This document shows positions 10,841 through 23,833 of a stretch of DNA of 64,000 nt, in pieces. How positions within the stretch are numbered: position 1 is the first letter of the stretch; every line of letters starts with the position of its first letter. Both the position numbers and the translations under genes were made by a program. The notes below the pieces were generated by a model. The model worked only from the letters and a program-made list of their open reading frames with translations. It ran no database searches and had not been told where the DNA came from. This DNA is from Papio anubis (lineage: Eukaryota; Chordata; Mammalia; Primates; Cercopithecidae), in NCBI RefSeq assembly GCF_008728515.1, contig NC_044980.1, positions 62,121,590 through 62,185,589 on the forward strand, read 5' to 3'.

Positions 10841-12070
10841 ACTGTATGGAAGAGAGAAAGGAGATGACAATTAGAGAAGGAGATTGGATCAACGAAAGCC
10901 TTTTTTTTTTCTTTCTTTCTTTAAATCCGAGATTTGAGTTCCCCTCTTGTCTCCCAGTTCTGGACCTACTGTAATTAATTAATTATAATTCACTAAATCA
11001 TTCATGTATTTGTATTTTTATTTAGCAAAATGCATGTGTTGAGCACAACAATTTCTGATTTATTCATTGCTGCTTACTTGCTTGTTTGTTTGATGATCGA
11101 AAAAGATCCACTGAGCTGCAGAATTCTCTGAGACTCTTAGTCTTTCTTGCCTTGTCTACTCTTGGCTCTTCTTGCATTGATACTGCAAAGAATATAGTTT
11201 CTGGACATTCTCAATTTGCAGATGTACCAGCTTCAACCACAACCTCTTGATACAAAAATCTGGTTGTTTACTCTTTGTTGTTCTTTGTCTTTAAACAAAA
11301 ATAAAGAGTATCCAAGAACTCTTATAGGATCCTACACAATAGAATGCTGTGACAGATGGATGTCTTTCTCACATGAGTTTCTGGACACCATGCGTGAGCC
11401 CTCTGGCAGTGCCGCCTGTGTGCATGGAAGGGGTGGTGATGAGAGTTCTCAGGAAAGTCCCTCATGTCACTAGCCTGGGGCCCTCCCAATACCCGGCACA
11501 TTGGAGCAGGGTTAAATGGAACTTCAAGGATTTGTGCAGGTGGAGTGGAACAAAAGGACAGAAACAGCTGATCAGCTTTAAATGTCTAGGCGGCTAAATC
11601 AGGATTAACCTTTTTGGCTTTTGTGCTGATGAGATTTAGAGAGCCCTGCACGTCGTCCAGCTTAGAAGCAGATTTTTCACTCAATAAGATTCATACTGTT
11701 TTATAAATATCAGCCACTAGATAACTCGATTCATACCACTAGTTAAAGAATAATAATGCCCCTGAGTTGAAATCTATATGTTAATTTTATATTCTATTTA
11801 AATTAATTGAATTGATATGAGGATAAAAATATTTGTCAATGTATGTTTCAAGCTGTGCATTACTGGGAAAGGTTAAAAAAACCACAGACATTTTATCCAA
11901 CCTAATTTTTCAATTTGTCTATGGATGATGTTATCTTTCTTTCAGCCAAATAATTAAGTACTTGATGGCACTTGTTCATCCATTGTCTAGCATGCAGCAA
12001 GTCTTGAAAATATATGTCAGGACTGTCTCCTTCTTCATCCAAATGAATGAAAATTATGTCAGGGGAAGTC
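10841..12070. other. Unassigned sequence
   Basis: No repeat or gene recognised. 10970-10990 is a short ATTA/AATT run. Overlapping open frames of 82-85 codons at 11216-11597 are unsupported. Confidence 0.4.
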
Positions 12071-12074
12071 ATAT

Positions 12075-12245
12075 TCATAAACTGACTATATGCCAGACAC
12101 TTCTTTTCTATGTAACCTGTTTAATTCTTAAAACATCCTATGTTAAAATGAAGACTCAGAGATTCAAAGATGTTAAGTAATTTGCTTGCAGTAGGTGGCA
12201 GAGCCAGCTTGAGACTCACATATTGGGACTCCAGACCCAGTGATT
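12075..12245 (-). mobile_element. MIR SINE, antisense
   Basis: Antisense MIR features: CTATATGCCAGACACTTCTT, GAAGACTCAGAGATTCAAAG and CAGTAGGTGGCAGAGCCAGC. Confidence 0.8.
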
Positions 12246-12299
12246 TATTCTCTCACTGTGTTCTTATTTTGCTGTGGAGACTCCATAGAAAAGTATAGA

Positions 12300-12510
12300 A
12301 AACCATGGGCTCTGGAGCCAGAAAAACTCTTGATCAAAAGGCGCGTCTGCTACTATTATATTTGTAAGACCTTTGGAAGTCATTTAGTCTCTCTAAGACT
12401 CTATTTCCATATCTGTAACATGGAGATACTTTTTAACATAGTTGTTTTAGTGATGACATGACATAGTATAGGTAAAACGTTTAGCATGCTGTATGGTACA
12501 TCATTAGCTA
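12300..12510 (+). mobile_element. MIR SINE, sense
   Basis: Sense MIR features: ATGGGCTCTGGAGCCAGAAA, TGTAAGACCTTTGGAAGTCA, and TATTTCCATATCTGTAACAT. It lies about 55 bp from an oppositely oriented MIR. Confidence 0.8.
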
Positions 12511-14170
12511 TATCATTCAATGGTACTGATATCCAGTTTTTTTTTTTAAGTCCATTGGATATTCTTGGCATTTAACAACCCATAGGAAATAATATTTCAT
12601 CTTATTTTTAAAAATAACACGCTTTTTTGAAATGTCTTCAAACCTCTCAGATTTTACATTTTACCATATCTCCCCTTGTAATGGAGTTCTATATACACAA
12701 GGTGTTATGGGAAAGGGAAATAAAGTTGATATTGAGCTGGTTAGATCTTAACATTATTAATTGTAGGGCACTGGGGTTTGGTTAATGGCCTCAGTTACAG
12801 CACCAACTGGATTCACTTAGCCTTTGTACATTTATTGAAGGATGCTTTCTGTTCCAGTTTCTCTGCAGACCAGATCAGAAGGCTTAGGTCAAAGTTGAAA
12901 TCCTGTAGTATTAGGATTCGGATATTTGGAGAGCTAAGCTAAGGGATGAGATCTCAAAGATAACTTAAAAAGACTGACTCCACTTCCAATGACAAACTGT
13001 GACCTGTGCCATCAGAGAGAACCTCATCAGGAAGGACTTTGAGCTCTGAATTAACCTACCCCTTGGAGAGGTTCTACATGGACCCATCAAATTCCAATCT
13101 GTAGGAAAAAAGGTACGGCCGATTTTCAGGCTACTTTCAAATACTACATGAGCTAGTTTGGTGTCTAATGTAACAATTGTACATGTTTTAGTGGCTCCAC
13201 AGTTAGACTTGTTGGACACTGAGGAAGCCATCTATCAGCGAGTTGGTGAGTTCATAATTTAATGAAAACCCTTCCTTTTATCACTGTTAACATTGTTGTG
13301 CACTTTCTTAAGCTGTATTTATTTGGATGATTCTAGCTACCTGTTGTCCTGAGAGGCTACAACTTTTATTTCCTACAAAATAGTTATTCCTTCTTACTTT
13401 TGTCATCTTCCTTTTAGAGATGCTTAAGCAATGTGTGTTGTTTGTTTAGAGAAAACTTATGAATATTTATGGTTTTCTAACATTACGATCTGACCTTCAG
13501 GGCAAATCATGCTTACAATGTCCTTTGTTCTCTGAATCAAGCCATATAATTTCCATCACTGTCAATGCTGCCCAACTGTAAGTGGAGACAGAGACTACTA
13601 CAATGTGCTGATTTGATTTCATAAACATTTGGTTCTACTCACATCACGTGCATATTATCATGTGAAATATATTATATACAAAGGCTTAAGCCCTCATAAC
13701 CTGAGGATTTATTCTGTCTGTCCCCTTTATTCATCTTTGTCTTGCTGCTTGGAGGTTGGCATTTGTGCACAGATTGCTGCGAAAATGCCCATTGACGCCT
13801 AGAGAATATGAAAAATGGCTTGGGCAGATGTAGGCAGCTGGTGCCGATTTGGGTTAACAGCTCCTTTATGTCAGTGCCCACATTCTGGAGCTGATTAAAA
13901 ATAAGACTTTTCCATCACTCAGAACTTATCAGCAATGTGCATATGTATTTTTGTGTCAGCACCTATGAACCTGGAGAGAGATGTAGAATACAGTTAACTT
14001 CTAACATGGGTTATCACAGCTAGCTAGGATGGGGGTGATTATTAACTTTGTATGTATACAATTTTTTTGTTTGATGTATTACATAAGACATATAGTGCTT
14101 TAAGAAAAACCCAGTAAAATGAAACAAAACACGAAGTACAATTCTACAAAGAAAAAAAGTTATAAACGAA
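12511..14170. other. Unassigned sequence
   Basis: I could not assign any family here. The 88-codon minus-strand frame at 12965-13231 and the 69-codon frame at 13672-13881 show no domain I recognise. The segment 12960-13250 looks less AT-rich than its surroundings and may be a very old repeat or conserved element. Confidence 0.35.
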
Positions 14171-14171
14171 A

Positions 14172-14337
14172 TCAGTGATTCTCCAAATAGTATGTGCATA
14201 CCTGTGGATCTTGTTAAACTGCACATTCTGATTCAGTCAGTGTCGTCGAGTGGAGCCTCTGTTACAGTATTTCTGGCAAGCCCCCTGGTGATGGCAATTC
14301 CATGGACCAATCTAGGGACCACACTTTCAATGGCACG
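14172..14337 (+). mobile_element. MER5-like hAT DNA transposon
   Basis: The MER5 plan is visible: CAGTGATTCTCCAAATAGTA, GATCTTGTTAAACTGCACAT, CTGATTCAGTCAG, and the right end GGGACCACACTTTCAATGG. Confidence 0.75.
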
Positions 14338-16170
14338 GAATTAAAACTGGAGGAAGATAACAGAACTTGTTCTCTTCAGTAAAAACCAGATGGAAGTAGT
14401 GTTGTCATTTTTTCTATTTCTGTTCCTCCTTAAAAATATTCTAGTAACTTCTAAAATCTAGATAAAATTTAAAATACTTCTTCAAACCAGACTAGAGAAA
14501 TGGTTTAATAGGCAGTTGATTTCTGCAGCACAGTGCTAGCAGAGTAAGCATCCTGTATAAACAATTATATTTAATTCAGTCAAGCATACATTTACTAGAA
14601 AAGCATTTGCTTTAGGAGAATTCAATGCCGTCTGTTTTCCCCCAGAATTTATGTTCTCGTCATAAAAATAAGACTTGAAAATTACTCTTGGCTGGAAGAG
14701 AGTAGCATTGTTTGTAGGAAAATGGTAGACATAACAGTCTAAAGTCAAGTATAAGGTTAGTACAAGGAGCATGCAGAGAAGGCTGGGATCACCCAGATGA
14801 GCAGCTGAACTTGGACTAAGTTTACAGGCCCAGTACGGCTGGATGGTATAAAGAGCCCAGGTTGCCTCTTTAGATGAAGTCATTGTCTCTAGAAGGTGAC
14901 TCTTGGATGCTTGAGAGAGAGAAGCTTAAGAGTTTTTCCTAGGTTCAGGTTTCATGCAGCCAACGTGGGATTAGCTGCTGATTAGCCAGGAATTGCTGAC
15001 TAGGATCAGCTCTGTTCAGCAAAATCTCATTCTCCCCATCACATCCTCATATTCAATTACTCTGACTAAAATAAGTATTTGGGTTATGTCTGCCAGATGG
15101 TCAGCTTTCTTTTCCCTAGAAGAGCTGTTCATTAAAGTGGATTAGGGAGAAAAATACTTGGTAGAAAATGTATAAATAAATGAATTACTTATTATATCTT
15201 TGTTCTGTAATTTGAAGATCCCATAAGGGAAATAGAAAAGAACAGAAATACTGTTCAGCTCGAATTCCTGCTGCCCCCAAAGCAGATTAGGCAGACAGTA
15301 TGCCAGACTGCCTGTATCTTTTGATACCACACTGCAAGCATGCCTTATGGTGCATACAGTTCATGACTTATTGCAGTATGGATTTGTTAGTAATGTTGTG
15401 TCCATTGTCATTATTGAAATGGATAGCTTTTAAAAAAATGTTATCATTCTCATTTGATATTTGAAAGTACATTTTGTTTGTACATGACTTTATTTCATTT
15501 AGGGACCTATTTTTTTTCACAATGAAAGATAAAATGTAATTTGTATGAAATCCAGTGAGAAGAAAGAACTTCTACCACAGAAATTGGAATTTAAATCTGT
15601 TTTTCACAATTGTGTTAATGGTATTAAGTTGAGGCTACTGATATTACCATATGCAATTAAAATAAAATGAGTTCTGTAGCATAGAAGAGATTTCCAATTA
15701 GCAGTGGTGAATTGGTGACAATTTCATTCAGTGATCCAGTCAAGTCTGTGACCAGTGACAGTGAGTATAGCGGGTATGTCAATATGTGAACATTTGCAAA
15801 TTAATGCTCACCTTACAAAATCAAGTAAATTTGGAATTACTTGAATTTGCTTTGGGTAAAGAATTTTGATGAACTGTATTTACTGGTTCTATTTTCAGAC
15901 CTAGCCTTTTGTGTCTTATTTATTTTCATTTTGTTGTCTTCATTTTGAAAGTTCTACTAGTAGAATGTAAAGCTGCTTTTTAATGCAGAGTTGTGAGATT
16001 CTAAGCATTTTTATCTGTATTAAAAAATATAAATGAACCCATACTTCATTGCTGAGGGATCTCTTATGTCAAATTAACTTCCATTTGCTACCCATTAAAA
16101 TAATGTGTTTCCTTAGGTACATCTGGCAGAGTTGTTTGCTCTTTTCTTTCTTCATTTCTTCCCTCACACT
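14338..16170. other. Unassigned sequence
   Basis: No repeat or gene recognised. The minus-strand frame of 115 codons at 14536-14883 has no recognisable motif. Confidence 0.4.
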
Positions 16171-16173
16171 CCC

Positions 16174-16237
16174 TATCCATTTCTGATCTCACACTGCCTA
16201 TCCATTTCTGATCTCACACTGCCTATCCATTTCTGAT
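16174..16237. repeat. 25-bp minisatellite, about 2.6 copies
   Basis: The unit TATCCATTTCTGATCTCACA + CTGCC starts at 16174, 16199 and 16224. The first two copies are identical apart from their junction context. The third diverges after about 14 bases. Confidence 0.9.
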
Positions 16238-16239
16238 GT

Positions 16240-16680
16240 GACCGCCACCTCTATGTGGGAGACTTACACATCTATCCTCTGAGCATGGTTCTTTCCTAAG
16301 CTTCAATTTCACTTCTCTTTCTTCCTGATGGCTTGGTAGTCTTCCCACTTAAAATTGAACTCATCTTTTGCTCTTAAAATCATATCCTACTCTAGATTTC
16401 CATATTTTTTTCAATGTGCCGCCACTCTTACTGCAACTCAAAACTTTAGTCTTCATGCCTTCATGTCTTCCTTTCCTTCTCATCCTTAACATACATCCCT
16501 ATCATTCAGGCCCTATCCCACTGACCTCATTCTCATTTGTTATTTCCCACCACCACCACCCCCAGACCCTACCCTTCTCATGCCTGGATTATAGCAAAGC
16601 TTGCTTGACTGATCTCCCCATTTGTTCCCACTCACCACTCTTTCCTCATTTGCCGTCTGGTTAATATGTGCATTAAGGAC
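16240..16680 (+). mobile_element. L2 fragment, sense
   Basis: C/T-rich L2 ORF2 wording is visible: AAAATTGAACTCATCTTTTG, TCATTCAGGCCCTATCCCAC and GGATTATAGCAAAGCTTGCT, the last corresponding to the 'ctggattactgcaatagcct' region of L2. Open frames here are not intact L2 protein. Confidence 0.65.
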
Positions 16681-17925
16681 AGGGCTATCCCTTAGAATTC
16701 TTGTATCCTCAGAAGAGAAATTCCCACAATATAGTGTTCAAATCTTGTTTTTTCGAAAGGACAAGAGGTCATTTCTGATATTCACCATATGTCTCTGGTT
16801 AGAAATTTGTAACTAAATATGGTACAGACTTCATTTTAAAAACGTTATGCAGAACAGTTAATTTTCTGTGATTATCAGTTGGCTTGGAAGATCTCTATGT
16901 TTTTTCTCAACTTCTAAATTTCTCAACCCTAAATTTTCATAATGGTAGTATAAGCAGGATCTCTGTGTGCAGCCCAGTGTAGAAAAATCTATAATTTAAT
17001 ACACATTTTTATTTGATAAAATATATAAATTTAGCAAGAGCATATTTTTCTCATATTTTTCTAGTTACTTAAAGATTTTTAATTTACAATGGTAGATTCA
17101 ACTGTAAAAAGAAAAAATAGACTTATAAAGTATGGATTTTAAACAACTAACCATAGGAAGAAAAAAATCAATCTGTCAAATGGTCTTTTAAAAAAAAATC
17201 AGAGAGGAAATGCCTGAAATTGACCAATAGTGATTCTTAGTTAGTGTAGGATGCAAAATATTTGCTCTGAGAAAAAATAATCATAATTTGTTTAATCTTT
17301 CCTCTTCAGTGAGAAGAACTTGAGAACATAGCACATGTATCTGAAACTGTTTTCCTAGAAACATGACACCTATGCTTTAGAGAAAAAATAGTACATTTTA
17401 CTATGCCAGTTATAGACGGACTTAGTTTTAAAAGATCATTTTATTCATTAGCAAAGCAAATGACAATGACAACAAAACAACAAAACCCACCATCACTGCC
17501 CTATAGCCAGCAAACAAGAAACTCCTTATCTGTTTTACACTGTTTTAAATCCAGTGCTTTCTCACACTTCTCTAACTGGTAAAATCAATGTTATGTGATG
17601 ATTTATCAGAATTTTCTCCTCCACCCTATCTCCTAATTGCACATATCCATTGTGAAAGGAGCCCTGTGAAGGTTGCTGGATAATATGTCTTCGAAGATCA
17701 CTCATTATTTATTTATTGTACTCAATGGAAGTTTTAAACTTTTTCTTAGCTGAAGGATGTATAAATCGCATGAGAATGCAGCTCATTCCAAGAACATAAA
17801 TTCCTACATCTTTGTGGCAGATATCACATGTGACCCTTTGTATCAATTAACTGAACAAATCCTCAAGAGATCCAGGCCATCTTGGTGGCCTGAGTTTATA
17901 TTCAACAGCAGAGGAATCGTGTGGT
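16681..17925. other. Unassigned sequence
   Basis: AT-rich, with several A/T homopolymers. I see no assignable family. Confidence 0.4.
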
Positions 17926-17929
17926 AGGA

Positions 17930-19150
17930 TCATTCTCTGTACCTCAGTTCCAACCCAGGAACATTTTTCACTAAAGTTATCAATAACTTCCCAAATTGCT
18001 AAATCCAGTGGACATTTTAGTCATTTTCTATGACCTCTCAATGGTTACCTATTCCCTTTCTTCGAATTTTTTTCTCTGTCTTCATAATGCCACTCTTTTT
18101 CGAATCCTTCCTTGTCTTCTGACTGCTCTTTCCCAGTCTCCTTTGGTGGTGCCTCCTTTCCTTACCAGTCAATAACTGGAGCTACAGACTGAGTCCTGGG
18201 CCCCTTTCTGGTTCAACTCATACTCTTCCTCTAGGCATTTTCATCTATATCATTGTTTAAATACTAGCTCTATATAGATAAATCCCAAATTTCAATTTCA
18301 GGTTCAAACGGAGACCAGACCACATATTCAAAAGTCTATTCTAAAATTCATTTGAAGGTACCATTGGCATCTCAAACATAATCTTTTCTCCAAAGATGCT
18401 CCATAGCTTTCCTTCTCACCATAGATGGCACTTCTATCAACCCAGTTGTATAAGCCAGAAGTTGGAAGTCATCTTTGACATCTCTTTCTCCCTCAATCCC
18501 CATATCCTGATGATTTCTTTAAGCATATTTTGAATCTCTCTGTGTCTCTCCATCTTTTTCATCCCTATACTGGCTCAACTCACAGTCACATTTCTCCTGC
18601 AAATATTTTCACAGCTTCCTGCCTTGAGCATCCTAATTGTTCCTTATTTTTCTAATAATTCTTCATCGTCCTTACTTTTGTTCTAAATTCTTTTTCCACA
18701 CTGCAGAAGGGAATTTCTCTTCTGTTTGAAGTTTGCAATGACGTCTTATTGAACTTAGAATCAAATCCAAACTTGTTCATGTCGCTGGTGCACAAGGTTC
18801 TGTGGGATCTGACTCTCACTTGCTTCTCTGGCCTCATGTTGTGCTTCTTTCTTTGCTCATGATAGGTTCTTAGTTCTTAATTTTTGAAAAATGCTTTTTG
18901 CCCATCCCATGGGCCTAGTATTTCAATTCCTGGGACACCTTTCCCCACCTTTGACTGAAAATACCTGCTCATTCTTTAGTAATCAGCCCAAAAGTCACCT
19001 CTTCAAAAATGTCCCTTAACTAGGTTTCCATGTGATAGTCTCTTATTATAAATTCTTATAAATCTCTTATTATTTATTTTTCACTCCTAGAATTTATATT
19101 GTCCTGTATTTGAGAGATTGTATCTCTCACATCTCATTTCCTATAAAACT
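17930..19150 (+). mobile_element. L2 LINE, 3' half, sense
   Basis: This is the largest ancient LINE in the window. L2 phrases occur in consensus order: CAATAACTTCCCAAATTGCT, GATAAATCCCAAATTTCAA, CAACCCAGTTGTATAAGCCA, GAAGTCATCTTTGACATCTC, TGTGGGATCTGACTCTCACT, CCTGGGACACCTTTCCCCAC and AGTCACCTCTTCAAAAATGT. It encodes only fragments of the former reverse transcriptase and is long dead. Confidence 0.8.
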
Positions 19151-19390
19151 CAAGCCCTGAAGTTTCTCTCTCACTCACTCTAGCTTTTGTTTTCTCCTTT
19201 CCTAATGCTAGATAGTGCTCTGAATATGCCCATCTCTTCCTAGCAACCTGCTTAACAAAATTATATTGGGAGCTTGGAATAGTAAGATAATTTAAACCAT
19301 GTAAATTAGTAAATGTTATAAATCAGATACCCCTGTCCCCAGCTAGTTATTAAACATTTGCTACCAAATCACGGTACATGTATAAATGCA
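19151..19390. other. Unassigned sequence
   Basis: Nothing recognised. Confidence 0.4.
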
Positions 19391-19394
19391 TATA

Positions 19395-19500
19395 CAGTTT
19401 ACTGAGCAATTGTGTTAAGCACCTAACTGGTATGCATATTTTCTCATTTAATAGAGTAATCATGTGGTAGATATTGTTGAATCTCCATTTTACAGGTAAG
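19395..19500 (-). mobile_element. MIR fragment, antisense
   Basis: Antisense MIR phrases: TATTTTCTCATTTAATAGAG and CTCCATTTTACAGGTAAGGA. Confidence 0.6.
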
Positions 19501-20685
19501 GATATAACTTTGGAATTGCCAGATGTTCATCACCTCATATAATATATAGTTGGCATTGAATAAATATTTTTATACAGTTGAATGAATAACTTGGGGAAGA
19601 TATGGGTGCAAAAAATTATGTTTTCTATTCTCTTTAATAAGATTCTGTTGCTGCCCACCTGCAAATTTTAGTAATGTTTATCTTCTGTTTTAAACATTTT
19701 TAAATTATAGAAGATATTTATGTTTTTTTTAGTATCCTACTTCCAAATACCTTCTCCATAGCAGTAATAAGTAATATAAGACAGTTTAATATTCTCTAGA
19801 AAGTTCAAGGGAAATGAGTAAGAAGTAAAATTCATGTATCAGATCAAATTGTCTTTCAGGTCTAAAGGCAACAGACTGACCTCCTTGAAAATAAAATAAT
19901 TCAGGAAAATAGAGTTCTTCTTGAATAATATTCTATACTATGATATTCAGCCAACCAAGAGGTGAATCAAACAAAGAACAAATGGAAAGGTTGTTGTAAT
20001 AGAACTAACATTATGCTTTAAATCTTTTTCACTTTTAAACTGGCAACAATTGTGAGAATTTTGATTGTAGAACTGAATCAAGATGGTAGAAACATTGAGC
20101 ATATAAAAATAATGTAACTAACGAAAAACAAGATGTGAAGGAAGATAAGGAGGAAAAAATGTGAGATTAAAACTTTTTCTCTTACAGGGTGTCAATGAGT
20201 ATTGCCTAAAGTTAAAATTGTTTTAATTCTTAAAGGTTTTACGTATTACATTTTTAACTGGAAGAAGCTGTCTGAAGTGTAGCTATTTCTTCAGTCTTTG
20301 TTTTCTCCTGTTACATTCAAGTAAAATCAAATTCAAGTTTTTATTCAAAAGTATACTATATAATACGGATCTAGTTTAATAAAATGTTCTTTGTCTGTAA
20401 ATCCCATCTGCCCATTTTTTTTTTTCTGCTTTCATGAAGCTGATTTTTGAGAGAGAGGAGGCAAGCTCCATCCCCAGCCCCTAATATTGGCTTACGGTTA
20501 TGAGTCCTCAGTAAATAGTAATGGTGGCAATGGAGATAGAACGGTGGTGGAGGTGGTGGTTGACATGGAAGTAGTGGTGGTAGTGACGCTGTTTTGCATC
20601 AAGGTATGTGCATTAAAGATCACTAACCAACGACGATCTCATCATTAATTATTCATGCTACGTAGAGTACTGTAGGGAGGCTATA
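19501..20685. other. Unassigned sequence with a GGT-rich patch
   Basis: No family recognised. 20518-20588 is a purine-rich, degenerate (GGT)n/(GTG)n tract. Confidence 0.45.
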
Positions 20686-20689
20686 GAGG

Positions 20690-20900
20690 AAAATTGTTAA
20701 CAGCCCACGATTTAAAATTAGATTTGAATCCTGACTTCTTCACTGAATTGACTGATAACTAGGGATACCTCTAAACTTCTGCTTCATTAACTTTAAAATA
20801 TTATCTTCATCTTGGGACTCTTCTTAGAATTAAATGTGATAACGTGTTTCCCTGGCATCAATATGAAGTGTTCAATGCATGCTGATTGGTGTAGCTGTCA
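20690..20900 (+). mobile_element. MIR SINE, sense
   Basis: Sense MIR features: ATTTGAATCCTGACTTCTTC, CTAAACTTCTGCTTCATTAA and TTAGAATTAAATGTGATAAC. Confidence 0.7.
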
Positions 20901-21420
20901 TTTCTGCTGCTGCTCTTATTCCCTATTAAAATAAATCACATTTTTCTTGTTAGTAAATTGATATTTGTAAGTATAATTTGCTTCTAGCTAGCAAGGCTGT
21001 AGAAATTCAAACACATTCTGATTTCCTGGACATTAAAAACTCTAATGACTAATGAAGGGGAAAACTTAGTTTGAAACAAAACAAAAGATTAGATTTGGAC
21101 TTACTGACTTCCAGTCCATTTGGCTTCCTAAGTTCACACCTTAACATCCCTCCTCTACTTCAAATATGTAGCAATGATAGATAGAAAGTTTAAAGAAGAA
21201 AACCAACCAGACATAGCTGTCATTCAAAACAAGAGGAGTATCTCCTTGGCCCCCACATGTATAGAAATGAATGAGAATCAGTGCATGAGGCTGAAGCCAC
21301 ATCTTTCTGAATTCTACTTTGGAAGCAGGAAGTGGCAACCTGGAGTTCAGCTCCTCTGGCATACTGGGGCCCGAAATTGTCCTGCCAAGAAGAAACACCA
21401 AAACCAGTCTCATTACTTGA
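20901..21420. other. Unassigned sequence
   Basis: Overlapping open frames of 97 (minus) and 113 (plus) codons at 21141-21515 share the same DNA. The latter ends inside a hAT element. Neither has a recognisable domain. Confidence 0.4.
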
Positions 21421-21424
21421 AAAC

Positions 21425-21650
21425 TGATTTTCACCTGGGGATGATTTTACTCCTCAGGGGATGTTTGACTATGTTTGGAGACATTTTTGTTTGTCATAAC
21501 TTGGCAGGGGTGTGAGGGTGCTACTGGCATCTAGTGGGCAGAATCTAGGGATGCTGCTAAACATCCTGAAAAGCACAGGACAATCCCCACAACAAAGAAT
21601 TATCCAGTTCAAAATAGCCTTGGTACCAAGGTGAAAAAGCCCCCACTAAA
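21425..21650 (+). mobile_element. hAT-type MER element
   Basis: It matches a well-known mammalian MER hAT pattern: GGGGATGTTTGACTATGTTT, GGAGACATTTTTGTTTGTCA, GGTGCTACTGGCATCTAGTG, GGATGCTGCTAAACATCCTG and CACAACAAAGAATTATCCAG. I do not assign the exact MER number. Confidence 0.75.
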
Positions 21651-21734
21651 GGGTGAGCCCTCCTACTCAAAGATGGGCCCTCCTACTCAAAGGAGACTGA
21701 TAAAGCTGTCATGGGCCACAGCCCAAAACTACAT

Positions 21735-23820
21735 CTTTTAAAAATTATTTATTTTTGCTAATTGACAAGTAAAAGTGTGTGTGTGTGTGTGCGCGCGCGC
21801 GCGTGTGTGTGTGTGTATATATACATATATATGGTGTATGACATGATGTTTATGTAATATACACATATACACACAGACACATTGTGGAATAGTTATATTA
21901 AGCTATTTAACATATGGATTACCTCACATGCTTGTTTCCTTGTAGTGAGAACACTTAAAATCTACTCTTTTGGCAATTTTCAAATATATAATGTATTGTA
22001 ATTAAATCTAGTTATCATGATGTACAATAGATCTCTTGAACTTATTTCTTCTAACTGAAATTTGGTGTCCTTTTACTTCCATCCCCCAGCCTCTAGTAAT
22101 CTCCATTTTACTGTTTCTATGAGTTTGACTTTTTTAACACTCCACACATAAGATTCTGTGATATTTGTCTTTCTGTGCCTGGTTTATTTCACTTAACATG
22201 ATGTCCTCCAAGTTCATCAGTGTTGTTGCAAATGGCAAGATTTTCTTCTTTAGTAATACAGAATAGTATTTATGTGTGTGTGTGTGTGTGTGTGTGTATC
22301 ACATTTTCTTTGTTTATTCCTCCACTAGTGAAAACGTAGGTTGATTCCATATCTTGGCTATTGTGAATAATGCAATGAACATGGTAGTGCAGATATCTCT
22401 TTGACAACTGGTTTTAATTCCTTTGGATATACACTAAAGTGGGATTGCTGGGTTGTATGGTAGTTCTATTTTTAATTATTTTGAGGATCCTCCATAATGT
22501 CTTCCATTATGGCCATATTTGTTTACATTCCTAGCAACAGTGGACAAATATTCTCTTTTCTTTGCATTCTTGCCAACACTTGTTACTTTTTGTCTTTTTA
22601 GTAATAGCCATTCTAATAGGTGTGAGACGATATCTCATTGTGGTTTTAATTTGCATTTCTCTAATGATTAGTGAAGTTGAGCATTTTTCTTATATTTGGC
22701 CATTTGTGTGTCTTCTTTTGAGAAATGTCTGCTCAGGTCTCTTTATAGGGTTATTTGCTTTGTTGCTATTGAGTTGTTTGAGTTCCTTATGCATTCTGGA
22801 TATTAACCCTTTATTAGCTGTAGTTGCAAATATATTCTCCCATTTTGTAGGTTGTCTCTTCACTCTGCTGATTAATTCCTTGGTTGAACAGAGGCTTTTT
22901 AGTTTGACGTACTCTTATTAGACTATTTTGCTTTTGTTGCCTATGCTTTTGGCATCATATTAAAAAAAATCTTTGCGCTAACAAATGTCATGGAGATTTT
23001 CTCCTATGTTTTCTTGAAATAGTTTTAATTTTAGGTCTTACATTTAAGTCTTTAATCCGGTTGGAGTTGATTTTTGTATATAGTGTGAGAAGGGGTCTCA
23101 TTTCATTCTTCTGCATGTGGATATCCAGTTTTTCTAGCGCCATTGATTGACGAGACTATCCTTTCCCCATTTTGTATTCTTCTTATCTTGGTTGAAAATC
23201 AATTGACTAAATGTATTGATTTATTTCTGGCGTTTCTCTTCTGTTTCATTGGTCTCTGTGTCTGTTTTTATGTTAGTAACCATGTTATTTTACTTACTAT
23301 AGCTTTGTAGTAGTTTTTCAAATCAGGTAGTATGGTGCCTCCATTTTGATCTTTTTTTACTCAAGATAGCTTTGGCTATTAGGTTGTTTTGTGGTTATCC
23401 AATACAAATTTTAGGATACCTTTTATTATTTCTGTAAAAATGCCATTGGCATTTTGATAATGATTGCATTCAATATATAGATTACTTTGGGTAGTATGGA
23501 CATTTGAACAATATTAGTTATTCCAATCTATGAACCTGAGATATCTTTCTTTTTATTTGTGTTTATCTATTTCTTTCATCAGTGTTTAATGGTTTTCAGT
23601 GTACATATCTTTCAGCTTTTTGATTAAATGTATTCTTAAGTATTTTTTGTAGCTATTATAAATGGAATTGTTTTCTTGATTTATTTTTCAGATAGTGTGT
23701 TGTTAGTGTATAGAAATATTACTGATTTTGTATGCTGATTTTGTGTCCTGCAACTTTACTGAATTAATTTATTAGTTCTAATAGTTGTTTTGTGGGAGTC
23801 TTTAGGGTTTTCTATATATT
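21735..23820 (-). mobile_element. Old primate/mammalian L1, antisense, interrupted
   Basis: On the minus strand this is an L1 3' UTR plus ORF2 C-terminal half. Landmarks on the plus strand run in reverse L1 order: the antisense tail with TTGACAAGTAAAAG, CATTGTGGAATAGTTATATT, the CCAACACTTGTTACTTTTTG clause, GGTTGTCTCTTCACTCTGCT and finally TTTAGGGTTTTCTATATATT at 23801-23820. There it is broken by the 28S/L1 chimera, and antisense L1 sequence resumes near 25475. Longest open frame (22562-22921, plus) is antisense shadow. Subfamily is uncertain (L1MA/L1PB age). Confidence 0.85.
21776..21835. repeat. (TG)n(CG)n(TG)n(TA)n alternating tract
   Basis: About 60 bp of alternating purine-pyrimidine sequence, with a central GCGCGCGCGCG core flanked by TG and TA runs, sits in the antisense L1 tail. 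A second, pure (TG) tract is at 22273-22297. Such tracts favour Z-DNA in vitro. Confidence 0.9.
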
Positions 23821-23833
23821 AAAGAAATGAGAG

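Noticed and set aside
12965..13231. 88-codon minus-strand frame as a conserved exon
   Set aside because: No splice-site pair or recognisable motif; left as unassigned.
14536..14883. 115-codon minus-strand frame
   Set aside because: No recognisable family features, low-complexity amino-acid use and no exon signals; length is compatible with chance.
22562..22921. 119-codon plus-strand frame with hydrophobic, membrane-like sequence
   Set aside because: It lies in an old antisense L1; T-rich antisense L1 DNA often gives Leu/Phe-rich translations.
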